The notes: a model not told the origin generated them from the sequence alone. A stretch of 64,000 bases of DNA from Chloroflexota bacterium (GCA_016860845.1 BOKF01000029.1:1-64000); one strand, 5' to 3'. Shown: positions 24,311-33,638, numbered from the stretch's first letter. Translations and numbers: made by a program.

Positions 24311-24429
24311 CTCGGCTGACCTCCTTTCTTTAAAGTTAGGAGGACCAGGGAGATGAGGGATCCCTCGGCTAAACGCCGGAAAGTGCGTTAGCCTATTCGC
24401 GAATTATCTATGGTCCAGATTCAATTAGG

Positions 24430-24447
24430 ATGTTCGGAACAGAACAT
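24430..24447. promoter_or_regulatory. Inverted repeat ATGTTC-N6-GAACAT, candidate operator
   Basis: ATGTTCGGAACAGAACAT lies in the intergenic region between the divergent small-peptide gene and the ATPase/winged-helix gene. The 6-bp arms are perfect and the centre contains GGAACA, giving a second overlapping half-site. It may be bound by the winged-helix protein or by another regulator; this is inference. Confidence 0.4.
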
Positions 24448-24691
24448 CAGGGGCAAGGGAGTGATAACCTGCCCGGATAACACTTCGCCCATTCGTCTGG
24501 ATCGGCCTGAGGCCACCGGCGATAGCGAATTTGTTACGGTCAGTGTATCAAAAAGATGCTCAGGTGTCCTGAGAGATCGCTGAACATATTCTAAACAACG
24601 ACTGATTAATCGAGGGGTTCGCTCATCATTTTATCCGGCTAATTTCCCCCTGTCTCACCCGCTGATTCGTCCATAGGAGGGAGGTATCAGC

Positions 24692-26128
24692 ATGACGACA
24701 AATCGCTCTTGGGCAGTCTATAACCATTCCTATCGGGCCAAAGAAATGGCTACGCTGGCCGGCTGGATTCGAAGCGGCGCCAGCGGCGCTGTGGTGGGCT
24801 TGACGGGGGCCGGGAAATCGAATCTGCTCGGTTTTTTGTGCCACCGGCCTGAAATTCTCCAATCTTACCTGGCTCCCTGGGCCGGTTCGGTGGCCCTCGT
24901 TTTGGTTGACCTCAATAACCTGCCGGCCAGCAGCCTTTCCAGTCTTTACCGCCTTATCCTCCGCTCCTTTTACGAAACTCGCCCCTATTTTGAAACAGAC
25001 CTGCGGCAAACCGTGACTAAGCTGTACGAGGAGAATCGGATGGTGCGAGATCCTTTTTTATCTCAGAGCGCTCTCCGTGAGTTACTCCTGCTGTTTCAAA
25101 CCCATCACGTGCGGGTCGTCTTAGTGTTGGATCACTTTGATCATTTCTGTCAGGTGGCCAGCCCCCAGTTGGCAGATACTTTGCGCGGCCTGCGTGACAG
25201 CTTCAAAAGTACCCTCTGCTACCTGGTCGGCGTGCGCCAGGAGATAGCTTATCTGTCTGATCCAACCATCCTGAGTGAACTGTACGAACTCCTGGACAGT
25301 CACGTTTGCTGGATCGGACCACTAACTGAGACCGACGCCCGGCAACTGATCGCTGACGAGATGCACGCGGTTCTCACGCCTCCAACTGAAAATGAGATCA
25401 TGCACCTGCTGGCCTTAACCGGCGGCTATCCGAGCCTCCTCAAAGCGGCCTGTCACTGGTGGCTAACCGCCTCTGATAAGCCGGCAGCTACCGAGTGGGC
25501 GTCCGCCCTGTTGGCTGAACACAGCCTCCAGTACCGGCTGGCCGAAATCTGGGCCGGGTTAACCCAGGAGGAGCAGTTGGCCCTGGCTCAGTTGCAGAAG
25601 TGGCAAAGTCGGGCGGCGAGCACGGCCGGCCAGGACAAGGCTCTGGCTAGAACCTTCGAGGGCCTGGTCAAGCAGCACCGGCCCGCCCTGGCTCGCTTGA
25701 CGGCTAAAGGGCTGTGTCAGCAAGTGGACAGCGGCTGGCGTATTGGGAGTGAGTTATTGGCTGGGTACGTCACCCAGGCGGCGGGCCGAGGCAGCGGTAA
25801 AATTTGGTTAGATGAGGAGACTGAGGAGTTATATCAGGGCCAAAATCTCCTGACAGACCTGGCCCCGTTGGAAAGAGCTGTCTTATACTTTTTGGTCAAA
25901 CATCCCCGGCTGCGCCACACTAAAACGGATTTGATTGTCCACGCCTGGCCTGAAGAACTCCGCCAGCAAGGCGTGACCGACGACAGCCTTTATCAAGTTA
26001 TTGCTAAACTGCGGGAAAAGATTGAGCCTAACCCGGCCAAACCATGCTACCTTGTCACCTGGCGGGGCACGCGAGGGGGAATGCTTGAGGGGGGCTACCA
26101 GTTTTTCGCGGAGGGACGGCCGGGGTGA
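24692..26128 (+). CDS. P-loop ATPase with C-terminal winged-helix (OmpR-type) domain
   Basis: The 478-residue protein has a Walker A 'GLTGAGKSN' (about 34-42), a Walker B-like 'VRVVLVLDHFDHF' (about 141-153) and the helical lid region of AAA/STAND ATPases to about residue 300. The C-terminus (about 375-470) is a Trans_reg_C winged helix: 'LERAVLYFLVKHPRLRHTK', 'LIVHAWPEE..QQGVTDDSLY', 'VIAKLREKIEPNPAKPCYL' and 'GYQFF'. It lacks a receiver domain, so DNA binding is probably gated by ATP and by a ligand or partner. GGAGGGAGG precedes the ATG. The divergent secreted-peptide gene is a candidate target. Order ATPase then winged helix is the reverse of AfsR/SARP proteins. Confidence 0.85.
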   Translation: MTTNRSWAVYNHSYRAKEMATLAGWIRSGASGAVVGLTGAGKSNLLGFLCHRPEILQSYLAPWAGSVALVLVDLNNLPASSLSSLYRLILRSFYETRPYFETDLRQTVTKLYEENRMVRDPFLSQSALRELLLLFQTHHVRVVLVLDHFDHFCQVASPQLADTLRGLRDSFKSTLCYLVGVRQEIAYLSDPTILSELYELLDSHVCWIGPLTETDARQLIADEMHAVLTPPTENEIMHLLALTGGYPSLLKAACHWWLTASDKPAATEWASALLAEHSLQYRLAEIWAGLTQEEQLALAQLQKWQSRAASTAGQDKALARTFEGLVKQHRPALARLTAKGLCQQVDSGWRIGSELLAGYVTQAAGRGSGKIWLDEETEELYQGQNLLTDLAPLERAVLYFLVKHPRLRHTKTDLIVHAWPEELRQQGVTDDSLYQVIAKLREKIEPNPAKPCYLVTWRGTRGGMLEGGYQFFAEGRPG

Positions 26129-26262
26129 AAGATTGACCCCTGTTCAAGTAATGTTCAGCTAGCATTGGGAGAAAGCCTGGCAGTTTGCTTGTCCCAATTT
26201 TCTCAACTAACGTGAAACACACCTTACCAAAAATGATAGGTCCGTTCGAATTTTCTGGTAGC

Positions 26263-26289
26263 GTAGGACGAGTTGGCAACTCGTCCTAC
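26263..26289. repeat. 27-bp perfect palindrome GTAGGACGAGTTG-G-CAACTCGTCCTAC
   Basis: Thirteen perfectly complementary bases on each side of a single central G. I recall GTAGGACAAGTTG-type palindromes as dispersed repeats in cyanobacteria and Chloroflexota. It lies downstream of the ATPase gene and may double as its terminator. Confidence 0.75.
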
Positions 26290-26328
26290 AGAACCGCCTA
26301 AAATTCTGGGCACACCCAAAATGATCCG

Positions 26329-26357
26329 TTGTCAAAGGGACAGAATTATGATATATT
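26329..26357 (+). promoter_or_regulatory. Sigma-70-type promoter of the 26475 gene
   Basis: TTGTCA (26329-26334), 17-base spacer, TATATT (26352-26357). The start codon is 117 bases downstream, leaving a leader of about 110 bases. Confidence 0.55.
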
Positions 26358-26474
26358 TGGATGAAGATACCCCTGCCACTCTCCCAAGAAATCTTTCTCG
26401 GCGAGGAAGATGAGTGCCCGTTGAATGGGTGTTTCTATTCTTAGCCAGGCACATCACTTTGTCAAGGGTGACAA

Positions 26475-27647
26475 ATGACCGAATACAACTTGGCCAACAT
26501 CCGTGCCCTATTGACTGAAGGTTTCACCGACGAAGAGTTGCGTTGCCTTTGCTTCGATGTACCCGATTTCCGGCCCGTTTATAACCGCTTGGCCCAAAAT
26601 ACCCCCAAAGATCAAATTATTGCCCGCCTTCTTGAATACGCTGACCTTAAAGAGAAGTTTGAACCCATCCTTACTTGGGTCAAGGAACAAAACCCCGCCA
26701 AATATGAAAAATATCAACAACAACGACTTGCCGAACTTTATAATCAGGGTTTGAAAAATCTTCAGGATGAAGCGTGGCAGAATGCTATTGATTTATTCAG
26801 GCAAATATTCAGGATTGACCAGGATTATAAAGATGTCCAGACGAAGTTAACCGAAGCCGAAAGACAACAACAACTTGCCGAACTCTACAATCAAGGGATA
26901 GCATGTTTTGAGAATAGGGGATGGGAGCAGAGTATCCAGTTATTCCAACAAATACTCGGCTTCGACCCGGGTTACAAGGATGTCCGAGGAAAGTTAGCTG
27001 AGGCACAAAAGCAACAGAATTTAGTGCAGCTTTACAATACGGTTAAGCAGGCAGAGGTCAGCAAAAAGTGGCAACAAGTGATCGCTGGATGCCAGCAAAT
27101 TAATGAGATTGATCCAGCTTACCGCGATACACGACAATTGTTGTGGAGGGCGCGTTTCTACATTTTTATTTGGCAGCCTATCAAAAGTATTTGGACACAT
27201 TACAAAATCCCCTTAATCATTACTCTGTCATTGGTTATATTGGTTGTTATTGTGTGGTTCTTTAGGTCTCAAGCACTTTCCATCGCACCGACAGCGGCTC
27301 CAACCTTGCCCATATCCAACGAGGAAGTTGTAATCGAGATTGACGGAATCAAAATAGATACCGGCAATGATAGTTGTCAAGAAATTGATCCTAACACTTC
27401 CGCCAGAATCGAGGTTAAGCTGATAGACTCTGAAGGAAGACAATTACCGCCTAATATTTACTCTTACAACTGGCGTTTCAATCCCGGCGACTCGCACAAT
27501 AAAGACAAGCTTGACTCCCAGAACTATGCAGTTAACTATTCCGCTTCTACTGAACACCCTACGCAAACAGTCACAGTCGAGGTGCTCAGGGAGGGCAAGA
27601 CCCTAAGCGTAAACAGAATCTGTTTCACGGTTAAATCGCAGAAGTAG
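26475..27647 (+). CDS. EAD-like domain - TPR repeats - transmembrane - exported domain
   Basis: The 390-residue protein opens with about 75 residues ('NIRALLTEGFTDEELRCLCF', 'RPVYNRLAQNTPKDQIIARL') that match the short helical adaptor found at the N-terminus of Chloroflexota STAND and caspase-type conflict proteins, often called effector-associated domains. Two or three tetratricopeptide-like repeats follow ('QRLAELYNQGLKNLQDEAWQ', 'LAELYNQGIACFENRGWEQ'), then one membrane helix (about 243-262) and an exported beta-rich domain of 125 residues. It resembles a membrane sensor whose cytoplasmic adaptor recruits a partner carrying the same adaptor. No partner with that adaptor is in the window. 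AAGGGTG precedes the ATG. Confidence 0.75.
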   Translation: MTEYNLANIRALLTEGFTDEELRCLCFDVPDFRPVYNRLAQNTPKDQIIARLLEYADLKEKFEPILTWVKEQNPAKYEKYQQQRLAELYNQGLKNLQDEAWQNAIDLFRQIFRIDQDYKDVQTKLTEAERQQQLAELYNQGIACFENRGWEQSIQLFQQILGFDPGYKDVRGKLAEAQKQQNLVQLYNTVKQAEVSKKWQQVIAGCQQINEIDPAYRDTRQLLWRARFYIFIWQPIKSIWTHYKIPLIITLSLVILVVIVWFFRSQALSIAPTAAPTLPISNEEVVIEIDGIKIDTGNDSCQEIDPNTSARIEVKLIDSEGRQLPPNIYSYNWRFNPGDSHNKDKLDSQNYAVNYSASTEHPTQTVTVEVLREGKTLSVNRICFTVKSQK

Positions 27648-27756
27648 CCGTTTTTGTGCAAAATCTCTGCCTTAGGATAAGAAAAGTTAATGCAGCATCT
27701 ATTCAAATTCTGAAGCAGCCGTCATTCCGCCAGTTAAATTGAGGAGAGAACAAAAC

Positions 27757-29199
27757 ATGGTAACTGAGACTATCAAAAATCGGCCTAGAATTTGTCATTC
27801 GTTCAGTCTGTTCATCTTGACCGGCATACTTTTGTTGCTTGCTATCGCTTGTGGAGGAACAACGCCGACCCCTATCGCTGCCGTTCAACCGCCGGAAATT
27901 ACTGGGCCGCAGGTAGATGCCTCTACCCCTCTGAAACCAGGGGAGGAAGTGGGTATATCCATCGAAGTTTTAAAAGCTAGTGGGACTACCTTGACTTACA
28001 CCTGGAAGGCTGAGGACGGTGAAATCTTGAAAGGCCAGGGTAGTCCGGCTATTACGTTCCGCGCTCCTGATGAGCCGGGAGTCTATAGTGTCATTGTCGA
28101 GGTGAAGTGGGAGGGTCAGAGCGTGGAAAAGTCTACCTCCATCAAAGTGGAAGCGGAGCCAACACCAATTCCAACTCTCGCACCCCCAACTGACACACCC
28201 CCACCAACTCCTACCCCAGCGCCGACCCATACTGACACGCCGGCGCCGCCCGAAACACCAACACCAACGCCGACTGAATCACCGATGCCAACTTTTACGC
28301 CATCTCCTACTATGACTGAAACTTTAAGGCTTGAGGAAACCACTACTCCCATACCATCTCCCGATACGTTAGTTACTATATTGAATGTTCAAAACAGCGA
28401 TACTGTAGCCCAATCTTTATCTCTTATAGGTGAGTACGCCCCAGAAGTAACTGACGATCTCTGGATCTTTGTGGGTCCCCCTGGCGAAAATCGTTGGCCC
28501 CAATCACCAAACGCCTGCTTGGGCGAGAGTGCATTCAAGCTCGATGGCCGATGGGAAGTTCGTATAGGTTTGGGTGGCCCAAACGATGTGGGCAGATTTT
28601 TCGAGATCAGCATGACCACCGCCAATGACCAAGCTAGTAGTTATCTCTCTCAAACATTACTAACTTGGTGTAGAAATAATAATTATCCTGGTCTATCTAA
28701 AAATGAATTACCCGCCGGTCTGACCGAATACCCGCCTATTACTGTCAGGCGCGGACCGGGTGACTCTGAACCGCACCTTGACAGCTCTAATATTGAATTA
28801 CCGGGTCAAGTTGTTTTGGAGGGTATCGCTGACGGTGACATAGTGCCTCAAAGCTTCGCGGTAAGTGGTACTTACTCGGCGGAGGTCACTGATCACATCT
28901 GGGTGATAGTCTATGCTCCTGATGGTCGCTATTATCCCCAATCTAAGAATGCTTGCGAAGGGATAAGTACCATCCAAAGCAATGGCTTTTGGGAGAGTGG
29001 GATAAACCTTGGTGGGGCTGGTGATGCAAATAAGCCTTTTGACATCATTGTAGCCCTGGTAAATGAGGATGTCCATACCATCTTTGAAAGACGACAAGAA
29101 GAGGGATGTCGAACAGGTTCTTTTCCAGGTTACCTCTTTATCGAGTTGCCACACGGTATTGATGAGAAGGCCAGCGTTTCAGTAAGGCGTGGTGAGTAG
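27757..29199 (+). CDS. Lipoprotein with Thr/Pro stalk and two repeated domains
   Basis: The start is ATG 27757, with GAGGAG upstream; the in-frame TTG at 27739 is less likely. The signal peptide ends in 'LLLLAIACGG', a lipobox with Cys at about 33. An Ig/PKD-like domain follows ('GEEVGISIEVLKASGTTLTY', about 60-125), then a stalk of 'TPTP' repeats (about 130-185), and two copies of a ~95-residue domain: 'NVQNSDTVAQSLSLIGEYAP...WPQSPNAC' and 'GIADGDIVPQSFAVSGTYSA...YPQSKNAC'. Each copy has a paired Cys. It is anchored outside the cell and lies between the EAD-TPR membrane protein and the GH5-like enzyme, all on one strand with gaps under 110 bases. Function unknown; carbohydrate or protein binding is a guess. 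Confidence 0.75.
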   Translation: MVTETIKNRPRICHSFSLFILTGILLLLAIACGGTTPTPIAAVQPPEITGPQVDASTPLKPGEEVGISIEVLKASGTTLTYTWKAEDGEILKGQGSPAITFRAPDEPGVYSVIVEVKWEGQSVEKSTSIKVEAEPTPIPTLAPPTDTPPPTPTPAPTHTDTPAPPETPTPTPTESPMPTFTPSPTMTETLRLEETTTPIPSPDTLVTILNVQNSDTVAQSLSLIGEYAPEVTDDLWIFVGPPGENRWPQSPNACLGESAFKLDGRWEVRIGLGGPNDVGRFFEISMTTANDQASSYLSQTLLTWCRNNNYPGLSKNELPAGLTEYPPITVRRGPGDSEPHLDSSNIELPGQVVLEGIADGDIVPQSFAVSGTYSAEVTDHIWVIVYAPDGRYYPQSKNACEGISTIQSNGFWESGINLGGAGDANKPFDIIVALVNEDVHTIFERRQEEGCRTGSFPGYLFIELPHGIDEKASVSVRRGE

Positions 29200-29235
29200 C
29201 TCTGCTTTATCGGTTTAGAAGTAGCAGGGAGCATA

Positions 29236-30954
29236 ATGATGTTGTCGGCGCAAAACCTTAGCCGGGTATGTATTGCTCTCGCGGCAGGGCTTGGGGCGGT
29301 TCTCATTGTGTCAGCCAGCCTGGCATCAGGCTTAGCTCAATCTACTGAGCTTCCTAACCTCATTACCAGAGAAGGCCGTTTTCTCGTTCGCAATGGCGCT
29401 CGCTTTGAAGTGCGGGGGATGAATTACTATCCCAAGGATTTCGCCTGGGATAAGTTTTGGACAAACTACAGCAACCCGGCAACCTCTGCCCAAATCAATC
29501 AAGAGCTGGATAAGGCGAAGCTGTTGGGGATCAACACCGTCCGTATTTTCACCCCCTACCGTTCCTTTAGCGGAACGGTTCAAAGTGACTATCCGAGTTA
29601 CTTGGTGGATTTTATCCACCGGCTGCAAACCCATGACATGGTAGCCATCGTCACCCTGTTCGATCTCTATGCCAGTGACTCGACTGCCCCCTACTCGACA
29701 ACCGATTACCTCAGCAGTACCCGCCACATTAGCACGGTCGTCAACATATTGGGTAAAACCAACCCTGCTATCCTGGCCTGGGACCTCAAAAATGAACTGG
29801 ACCGAGATTATGGCTTGGGCCAGGCGCAGGTGAAAGCCTGGGCAAACGAGATGATTAACCAAACCCGGCAGCTAGATCCCAATCATCTCATCACCATCGG
29901 CTTTTATGGCGCTGTCACCGGCACACTTTGCTACGACTCCGGTGTCACCACTCAGGTCTATAGTCCTACCATCGCCGCCGAGTTTGCCCCGTCCGTAGAT
30001 TTTGTCAGCATGCACTACTTTTTATCGGAACGTTGCTTTGAGAGCGACCTGCAGGCGCTTCAGTCTCTTATAGGAAATAAGCCATTAGTATTGGAAGAGT
30101 TTGGGCTGCACACCCTGTCTAATCCCGTACTTGCCAATCCGCCCCATACTGAAATTCAACAGGCGGCCTATTATAATGCCCTGCTTTCTCTCAGTGAAGC
30201 AAATGGTGTGGCCGGTTATCTTTTCTGGACGTTGAATGACTTTTCTTACATTCTATCAGGCTCGCCGGAATTCGAACGCTGCCTGGGAATTCTACGTAAC
30301 AGCCAAGTTAGCGTGTGCCAGGTGACAAATCCCGCAGACTATAGTGAGAAATTGGCTGCTGGCACAACACGCCGCCACTATGAAGCCCATATCGCCTACC
30401 TGGACTTGTTTGACGCCTGGCCCGATCCAAACACTGACGTACCTCCGGCCGGCTGGGCCGACAATTGGGCGGATGGTGGGGCGTTATTGCGAGGATACAA
30501 ACCGACCCATCCACTCTGGAGTCACAATCCAGGTAAAGTGGCATTTTCCAAATTTGTTACTAACAGTACTTCAATCACCGGTCTGGCCGTTTCCCCTATC
30601 CTGATGGACGTTGATGTAGGCCGCTACTCATTTTTGACGGGTCAGGTGTCGAATTACAGCATTCGTGATGCCACATTTGGCAGCAATGCTACGTTGTATA
30701 TCGGAGTAAAAGAAGGGGCGCAAGTGACACGGCTCTTGACAATCACCCCTGGCCTCTTGTTGCCTTACATCTTTCACCTTAACTTGAGCCAGCCCCCCAC
30801 TCGTTGGAGTGGCATTCATAACTTTCAAATTGTCCTTGAACTGGTTCCCGAAGCCGGAAAAGATGGTTACTCGGCAGCCTACGAGTTCGAGTGGATAGCT
30901 GTTCAGGGACACGTGGTCTATCTGCCTCTCATCCTAAAGAGGGCTACCCCATAG
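29236..30954 (+). CDS. Secreted GH5-like glycoside hydrolase
   Basis: The 572-residue protein has a signal peptide (to about 34) and a GH5/GH-A clan TIM barrel to about residue 340: 'FEVRGMNYYPKDFAWDKFW', 'AKLLGINTVRIFTPYRSF', the acid/base Glu in 'AWDLKNELDRDYG' (about 189) and the nucleophile Glu in 'PLVLEEFGLHTL' (about 285). The C-terminal 200 residues look beta-rich and end in 'VVYLPLILKRATP', a 'YLPLILK' tail often seen on exported Chloroflexota proteins and repeated in the cytochrome at 50631 ('IYLPVILRQH'). Likely substrates are beta-mannan or beta-glucan; this cannot be settled from the motifs. AGGGAG stands before the ATG. Confidence 0.82.
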   Translation: MMLSAQNLSRVCIALAAGLGAVLIVSASLASGLAQSTELPNLITREGRFLVRNGARFEVRGMNYYPKDFAWDKFWTNYSNPATSAQINQELDKAKLLGINTVRIFTPYRSFSGTVQSDYPSYLVDFIHRLQTHDMVAIVTLFDLYASDSTAPYSTTDYLSSTRHISTVVNILGKTNPAILAWDLKNELDRDYGLGQAQVKAWANEMINQTRQLDPNHLITIGFYGAVTGTLCYDSGVTTQVYSPTIAAEFAPSVDFVSMHYFLSERCFESDLQALQSLIGNKPLVLEEFGLHTLSNPVLANPPHTEIQQAAYYNALLSLSEANGVAGYLFWTLNDFSYILSGSPEFERCLGILRNSQVSVCQVTNPADYSEKLAAGTTRRHYEAHIAYLDLFDAWPDPNTDVPPAGWADNWADGGALLRGYKPTHPLWSHNPGKVAFSKFVTNSTSITGLAVSPILMDVDVGRYSFLTGQVSNYSIRDATFGSNATLYIGVKEGAQVTRLLTITPGLLLPYIFHLNLSQPPTRWSGIHNFQIVLELVPEAGKDGYSAAYEFEWIAVQGHVVYLPLILKRATP

Positions 30955-31004
30955 GCAAATGATTGACTCCGGTCAAATTTCAAGATCAGCGGTCGGCATT
31001 TGCC

Positions 31005-33515
31005 CTAGCGAATCGTCACCCCTCCTACCTCCGCCGTATCCCCCCCCTCACCGGACCTGTCACTGGCCGTAACAGGCAGCCGATCCCCAGTAATGGGATA
31101 ATACCAGCCCACCACCAACCGATACTGCCCCGGCGCAAGCTGAGCCGGCAGTGATAGAACCTGGCTATCAACCACCACGCGACCCGGCTGCCAGGCAGTG
31201 GTCGGCAGATAGCCCAGCGCATCCTGGGGCGTCCAGTCCAATTGAGCCATAACCTGGCCGTTTTCGTCCAGCAGGTGAGCAAAGGTTTTCAGATCAACGG
31301 TGATGGGCGCGGCGCTTTGCCAATAAAGGGTAAAAGGCAGGGAGTCGCCGGGGCTGAGGGAAGTGGTGGGCAGGTCAACGCCTTGTAGCTGGATAATGTT
31401 CCAGAATTGAACCCGGCGAGGTTGGGCCGGTTGGGTCAGGCCGGGCGTAATTGCCTCATAAGTATGGGGCTTGATGCGGCGAAAGCTGCCCAATCTGGCC
31501 CAAGTTTTGTTTTCAAAGAGGTAGAGCGTCGAGTCAGCCTCAGTGATGGGTAACCTCTCTGTCGAGTCAGTCCACCCTTCACCTTGCTTCGCCTCCCCGC
31601 TTCCTCGCTTCCTCGCCTCTTCACTCCTCCCGGCCACGCCGACAGCTAGGGTGAACTCATCCCCCAAATCCCAGGGCAGGGTGCGGGTGAGAATGATTTC
31701 GCCGGGCGACCAGCGCGAGGGGGGATACCACAGGGTCGCCACCAGCGGGCGTTCGCTCGGGTCTTCGATAAGCTTGCCGCTGCGATCCAGCGAAAAGGGC
31801 CAAAGGCTGTAATTTTCCTCCAGCGGTTCCAGGGCCTGCCAATACAAAGTGATGACCGGCAGCCTATCTTCATGGGCGCCGTAGCCCAAATCATAACCCA
31901 GCAGCTTCAATTTGTCGTCAAAAGTGACGGTAGCAGGAAATTGAGGTTGAAAGGAAGCCGGATGGGGCACGCGGGCAAAATCGAAAAAAGCGTCGGGCAG
32001 GGTGGTCGGCAGGCCGGGCCGGTTTTTAGCCAGCAGCAGGTAGCCGTCGAAGGCGTCAACGACGCCAAAGCCGTTGCCGAGAAACTGGTCCACCCGCTGG
32101 CGCAATTCAACCGGATGCAGCGGCCAGGAATCTTCAGTCACGTCCAGCACAATGTGGTCGGCATCCTCAATCCGATCAAAAATATAGAGGGTCTCGCGCT
32201 GGCTCACATGGGGATTAAGCCGGTCCTGGGCCGACAGCGCTGCCTCGGGCGGGATCTGGGCAAAGAGACGTTCCGCCCGGCGGTGGTGGTCGGTCACTTC
32301 TTCCCAGCCTCGAAACTGCCCTCCCCAGGGAAAGTAACCGTAGAAAAGGTGGTAGGCCAGAGAAGCGGTGAGGATAAGGCCGCCGAAGAAGAGGTTGAAA
32401 AGTGGCGGGATGGGTGAAACGTGATGCGTGATGCGTGATGCGTGATGCGTGATGCGTGATAATGCCTTATTCGCCACATTTGCCCTGTGGGTTCGCCGTT
32501 CGCTCATTCGTTTGAGGTTGGCGACGCCGTAGATGCTGCTGATCATCACTGCCGGAACGATGGGCGCGGCGTAAATCAGGCTGTTGACGCGCTGCATGGG
32601 TGAAAAGTTACTGAGCAGGTTAATGCCCAGCGAAGGCAGGGCCAACAGTAAGGTAATCGGATTAAACAGTGCAGTGAAGGCAGTCGGAGTCAACAGGAGC
32701 CGCAGGTAATCCAGCGCCTGCACCTGCTGCAAGTGACTTAAAACGAGGTGCGGCCGGACGAAAAAATTCGAGACAATGGTGAGCGGGCTGTTACCCAGGT
32801 GGCCGTAGCGATTCCAGTGAATATTTTCGGTGCCAGCGAAGGCGGGGGGGATAACAAAAACGGCCAGAAAAGCCCACATGCCGCCGAGGCCGACCGTGAT
32901 CAAGCCCAGGCGGCGCTGGCGATTGATAAAAAAGGCGTAAAACCCCAGCATCATGACCAGCAGGGTCATATCCTCTTTGCAGGCCGCGGCCAGGATGGCA
33001 AACAGGGCAAATAATTTAGGCCGCTTGGTTTCAAGGGAGTAGAAGGCCGCCAGCAAAAAGGTCGGGACCAGGGTAATGGCGTGGAAGTCAAGCAGGGTCG
33101 CGCCCTGGATAGCCGGAAACATCAGGTAAACCAGGGCAAAGATGAGGGCCAGGCCGTCGTTGTGCAGTTTGAAGCGGGCCAGGGCGAACACCGGAATCGC
33201 TCCCAGGGCCACGACAATACTTTGAAACAGAAAAAGAATTTCCGGGCCGCTGTAAATCAGGTAAAGCAGTGAAATAGGCAGCAGAATCGGCTCGACATGC
33301 AGGCTGAGGCGGTTGGTTGCGCCAGGCTGGTTGGTCTGGTGGAAAGGGCGGCCGTGCAAAGTGTTCCAGATGGCCTGATCCATGTTGCCCAGATCCAGTG
33401 AACGGGAGCCGAAAGAATAGTGGTGCAAAAGCAGTTGAGCGGTGAAAAAAGCGGCGTAAGCGGCCATCGCCAGAATCAACAGGGATGAAATGAGCGGAGC
33501 AGGACGCTTGGTCAT
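31005..33515 (-). CDS. DUF2079 family integral membrane protein
   Basis: The 836-residue protein has about ten membrane helices in its first half and the DUF2079 pattern ('FGSRSLDLGNMDQAIWNTLH', 'FHAITLVPTFLLAAFYSLE', 'ACKEDMTLLVMMLGFYAFF'). The C-terminal 350 residues are outside the membrane and beta-rich. DUF2079 proteins look like GT-C glycosyltransferases but have no proven activity. Two low-complexity stretches coincide with short tandem repeats in the DNA: 'SRITHHASRITHH' at 32417-32462 and 'EEARKRGSGEAKQGEG' at about 31565-31630. The C-terminal region shares its style ('LPAQLAPGQYRLVVGWYYPI') with the GT39 protein encoded at 35273, so the two may have a common accessory domain. Confidence 0.85.
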   Translation of the reverse strand: MTKRPAPLISSLLILAMAAYAAFFTAQLLLHHYSFGSRSLDLGNMDQAIWNTLHGRPFHQTNQPGATNRLSLHVEPILLPISLLYLIYSGPEILFLFQSIVVALGAIPVFALARFKLHNDGLALIFALVYLMFPAIQGATLLDFHAITLVPTFLLAAFYSLETKRPKLFALFAILAAACKEDMTLLVMMLGFYAFFINRQRRLGLITVGLGGMWAFLAVFVIPPAFAGTENIHWNRYGHLGNSPLTIVSNFFVRPHLVLSHLQQVQALDYLRLLLTPTAFTALFNPITLLLALPSLGINLLSNFSPMQRVNSLIYAAPIVPAVMISSIYGVANLKRMSERRTHRANVANKALSRITHHASRITHHVSPIPPLFNLFFGGLILTASLAYHLFYGYFPWGGQFRGWEEVTDHHRRAERLFAQIPPEAALSAQDRLNPHVSQRETLYIFDRIEDADHIVLDVTEDSWPLHPVELRQRVDQFLGNGFGVVDAFDGYLLLAKNRPGLPTTLPDAFFDFARVPHPASFQPQFPATVTFDDKLKLLGYDLGYGAHEDRLPVITLYWQALEPLEENYSLWPFSLDRSGKLIEDPSERPLVATLWYPPSRWSPGEIILTRTLPWDLGDEFTLAVGVAGRSEEARKRGSGEAKQGEGWTDSTERLPITEADSTLYLFENKTWARLGSFRRIKPHTYEAITPGLTQPAQPRRVQFWNIIQLQGVDLPTTSLSPGDSLPFTLYWQSAAPITVDLKTFAHLLDENGQVMAQLDWTPQDALGYLPTTAWQPGRVVVDSQVLSLPAQLAPGQYRLVVGWYYPITGDRLPVTASDRSGEGGDTAEVGGVTIR
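32417..32462. repeat. 9-bp tandem repeat (GTGATGCGT) inside the DUF2079 gene
   Basis: About five units of GTGATGCGT lie in frame in the coding sequence and translate as SRITHHASRITHH. The same unit occurs in intergenic DNA at 56845-56870. Confidence 0.85.
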
Positions 33516-33531
33516 AGGGCCGCGTCAAGAA

Positions 33532-33587
33532 TCCCAAGGGGAGGCTTCGCTCTAATGCGTCCCAGGGGGAGGCTTTGCGCTAAAACG
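33532..33587. repeat. Two 28-bp tandem units
   Basis: 33532-33559 and 33560-33587 are tandem copies (TCCCAAGGGGAGGCTTCGCT versus TCCCAGGGGGAGGCTTTGCG at their starts). They lie in the gap between the DUF2079 gene and the M50 protease gene, just upstream of the DUF2079 start, followed by an inverted AAAACGTAA/TTACGTTTT pair (33582-33640). Confidence 0.65.
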
Positions 33588-33638
33588 TAAGGGGTAAATA
33601 GTGTGGAAAACCCGGCCTTACACATTACGTATTACGTT

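Noticed and set aside
24311..24429. Promoter of the small secreted peptide
   Set aside because: A TTGAAT-like hexamer is visible on the minus strand but no -10 at suitable distance.
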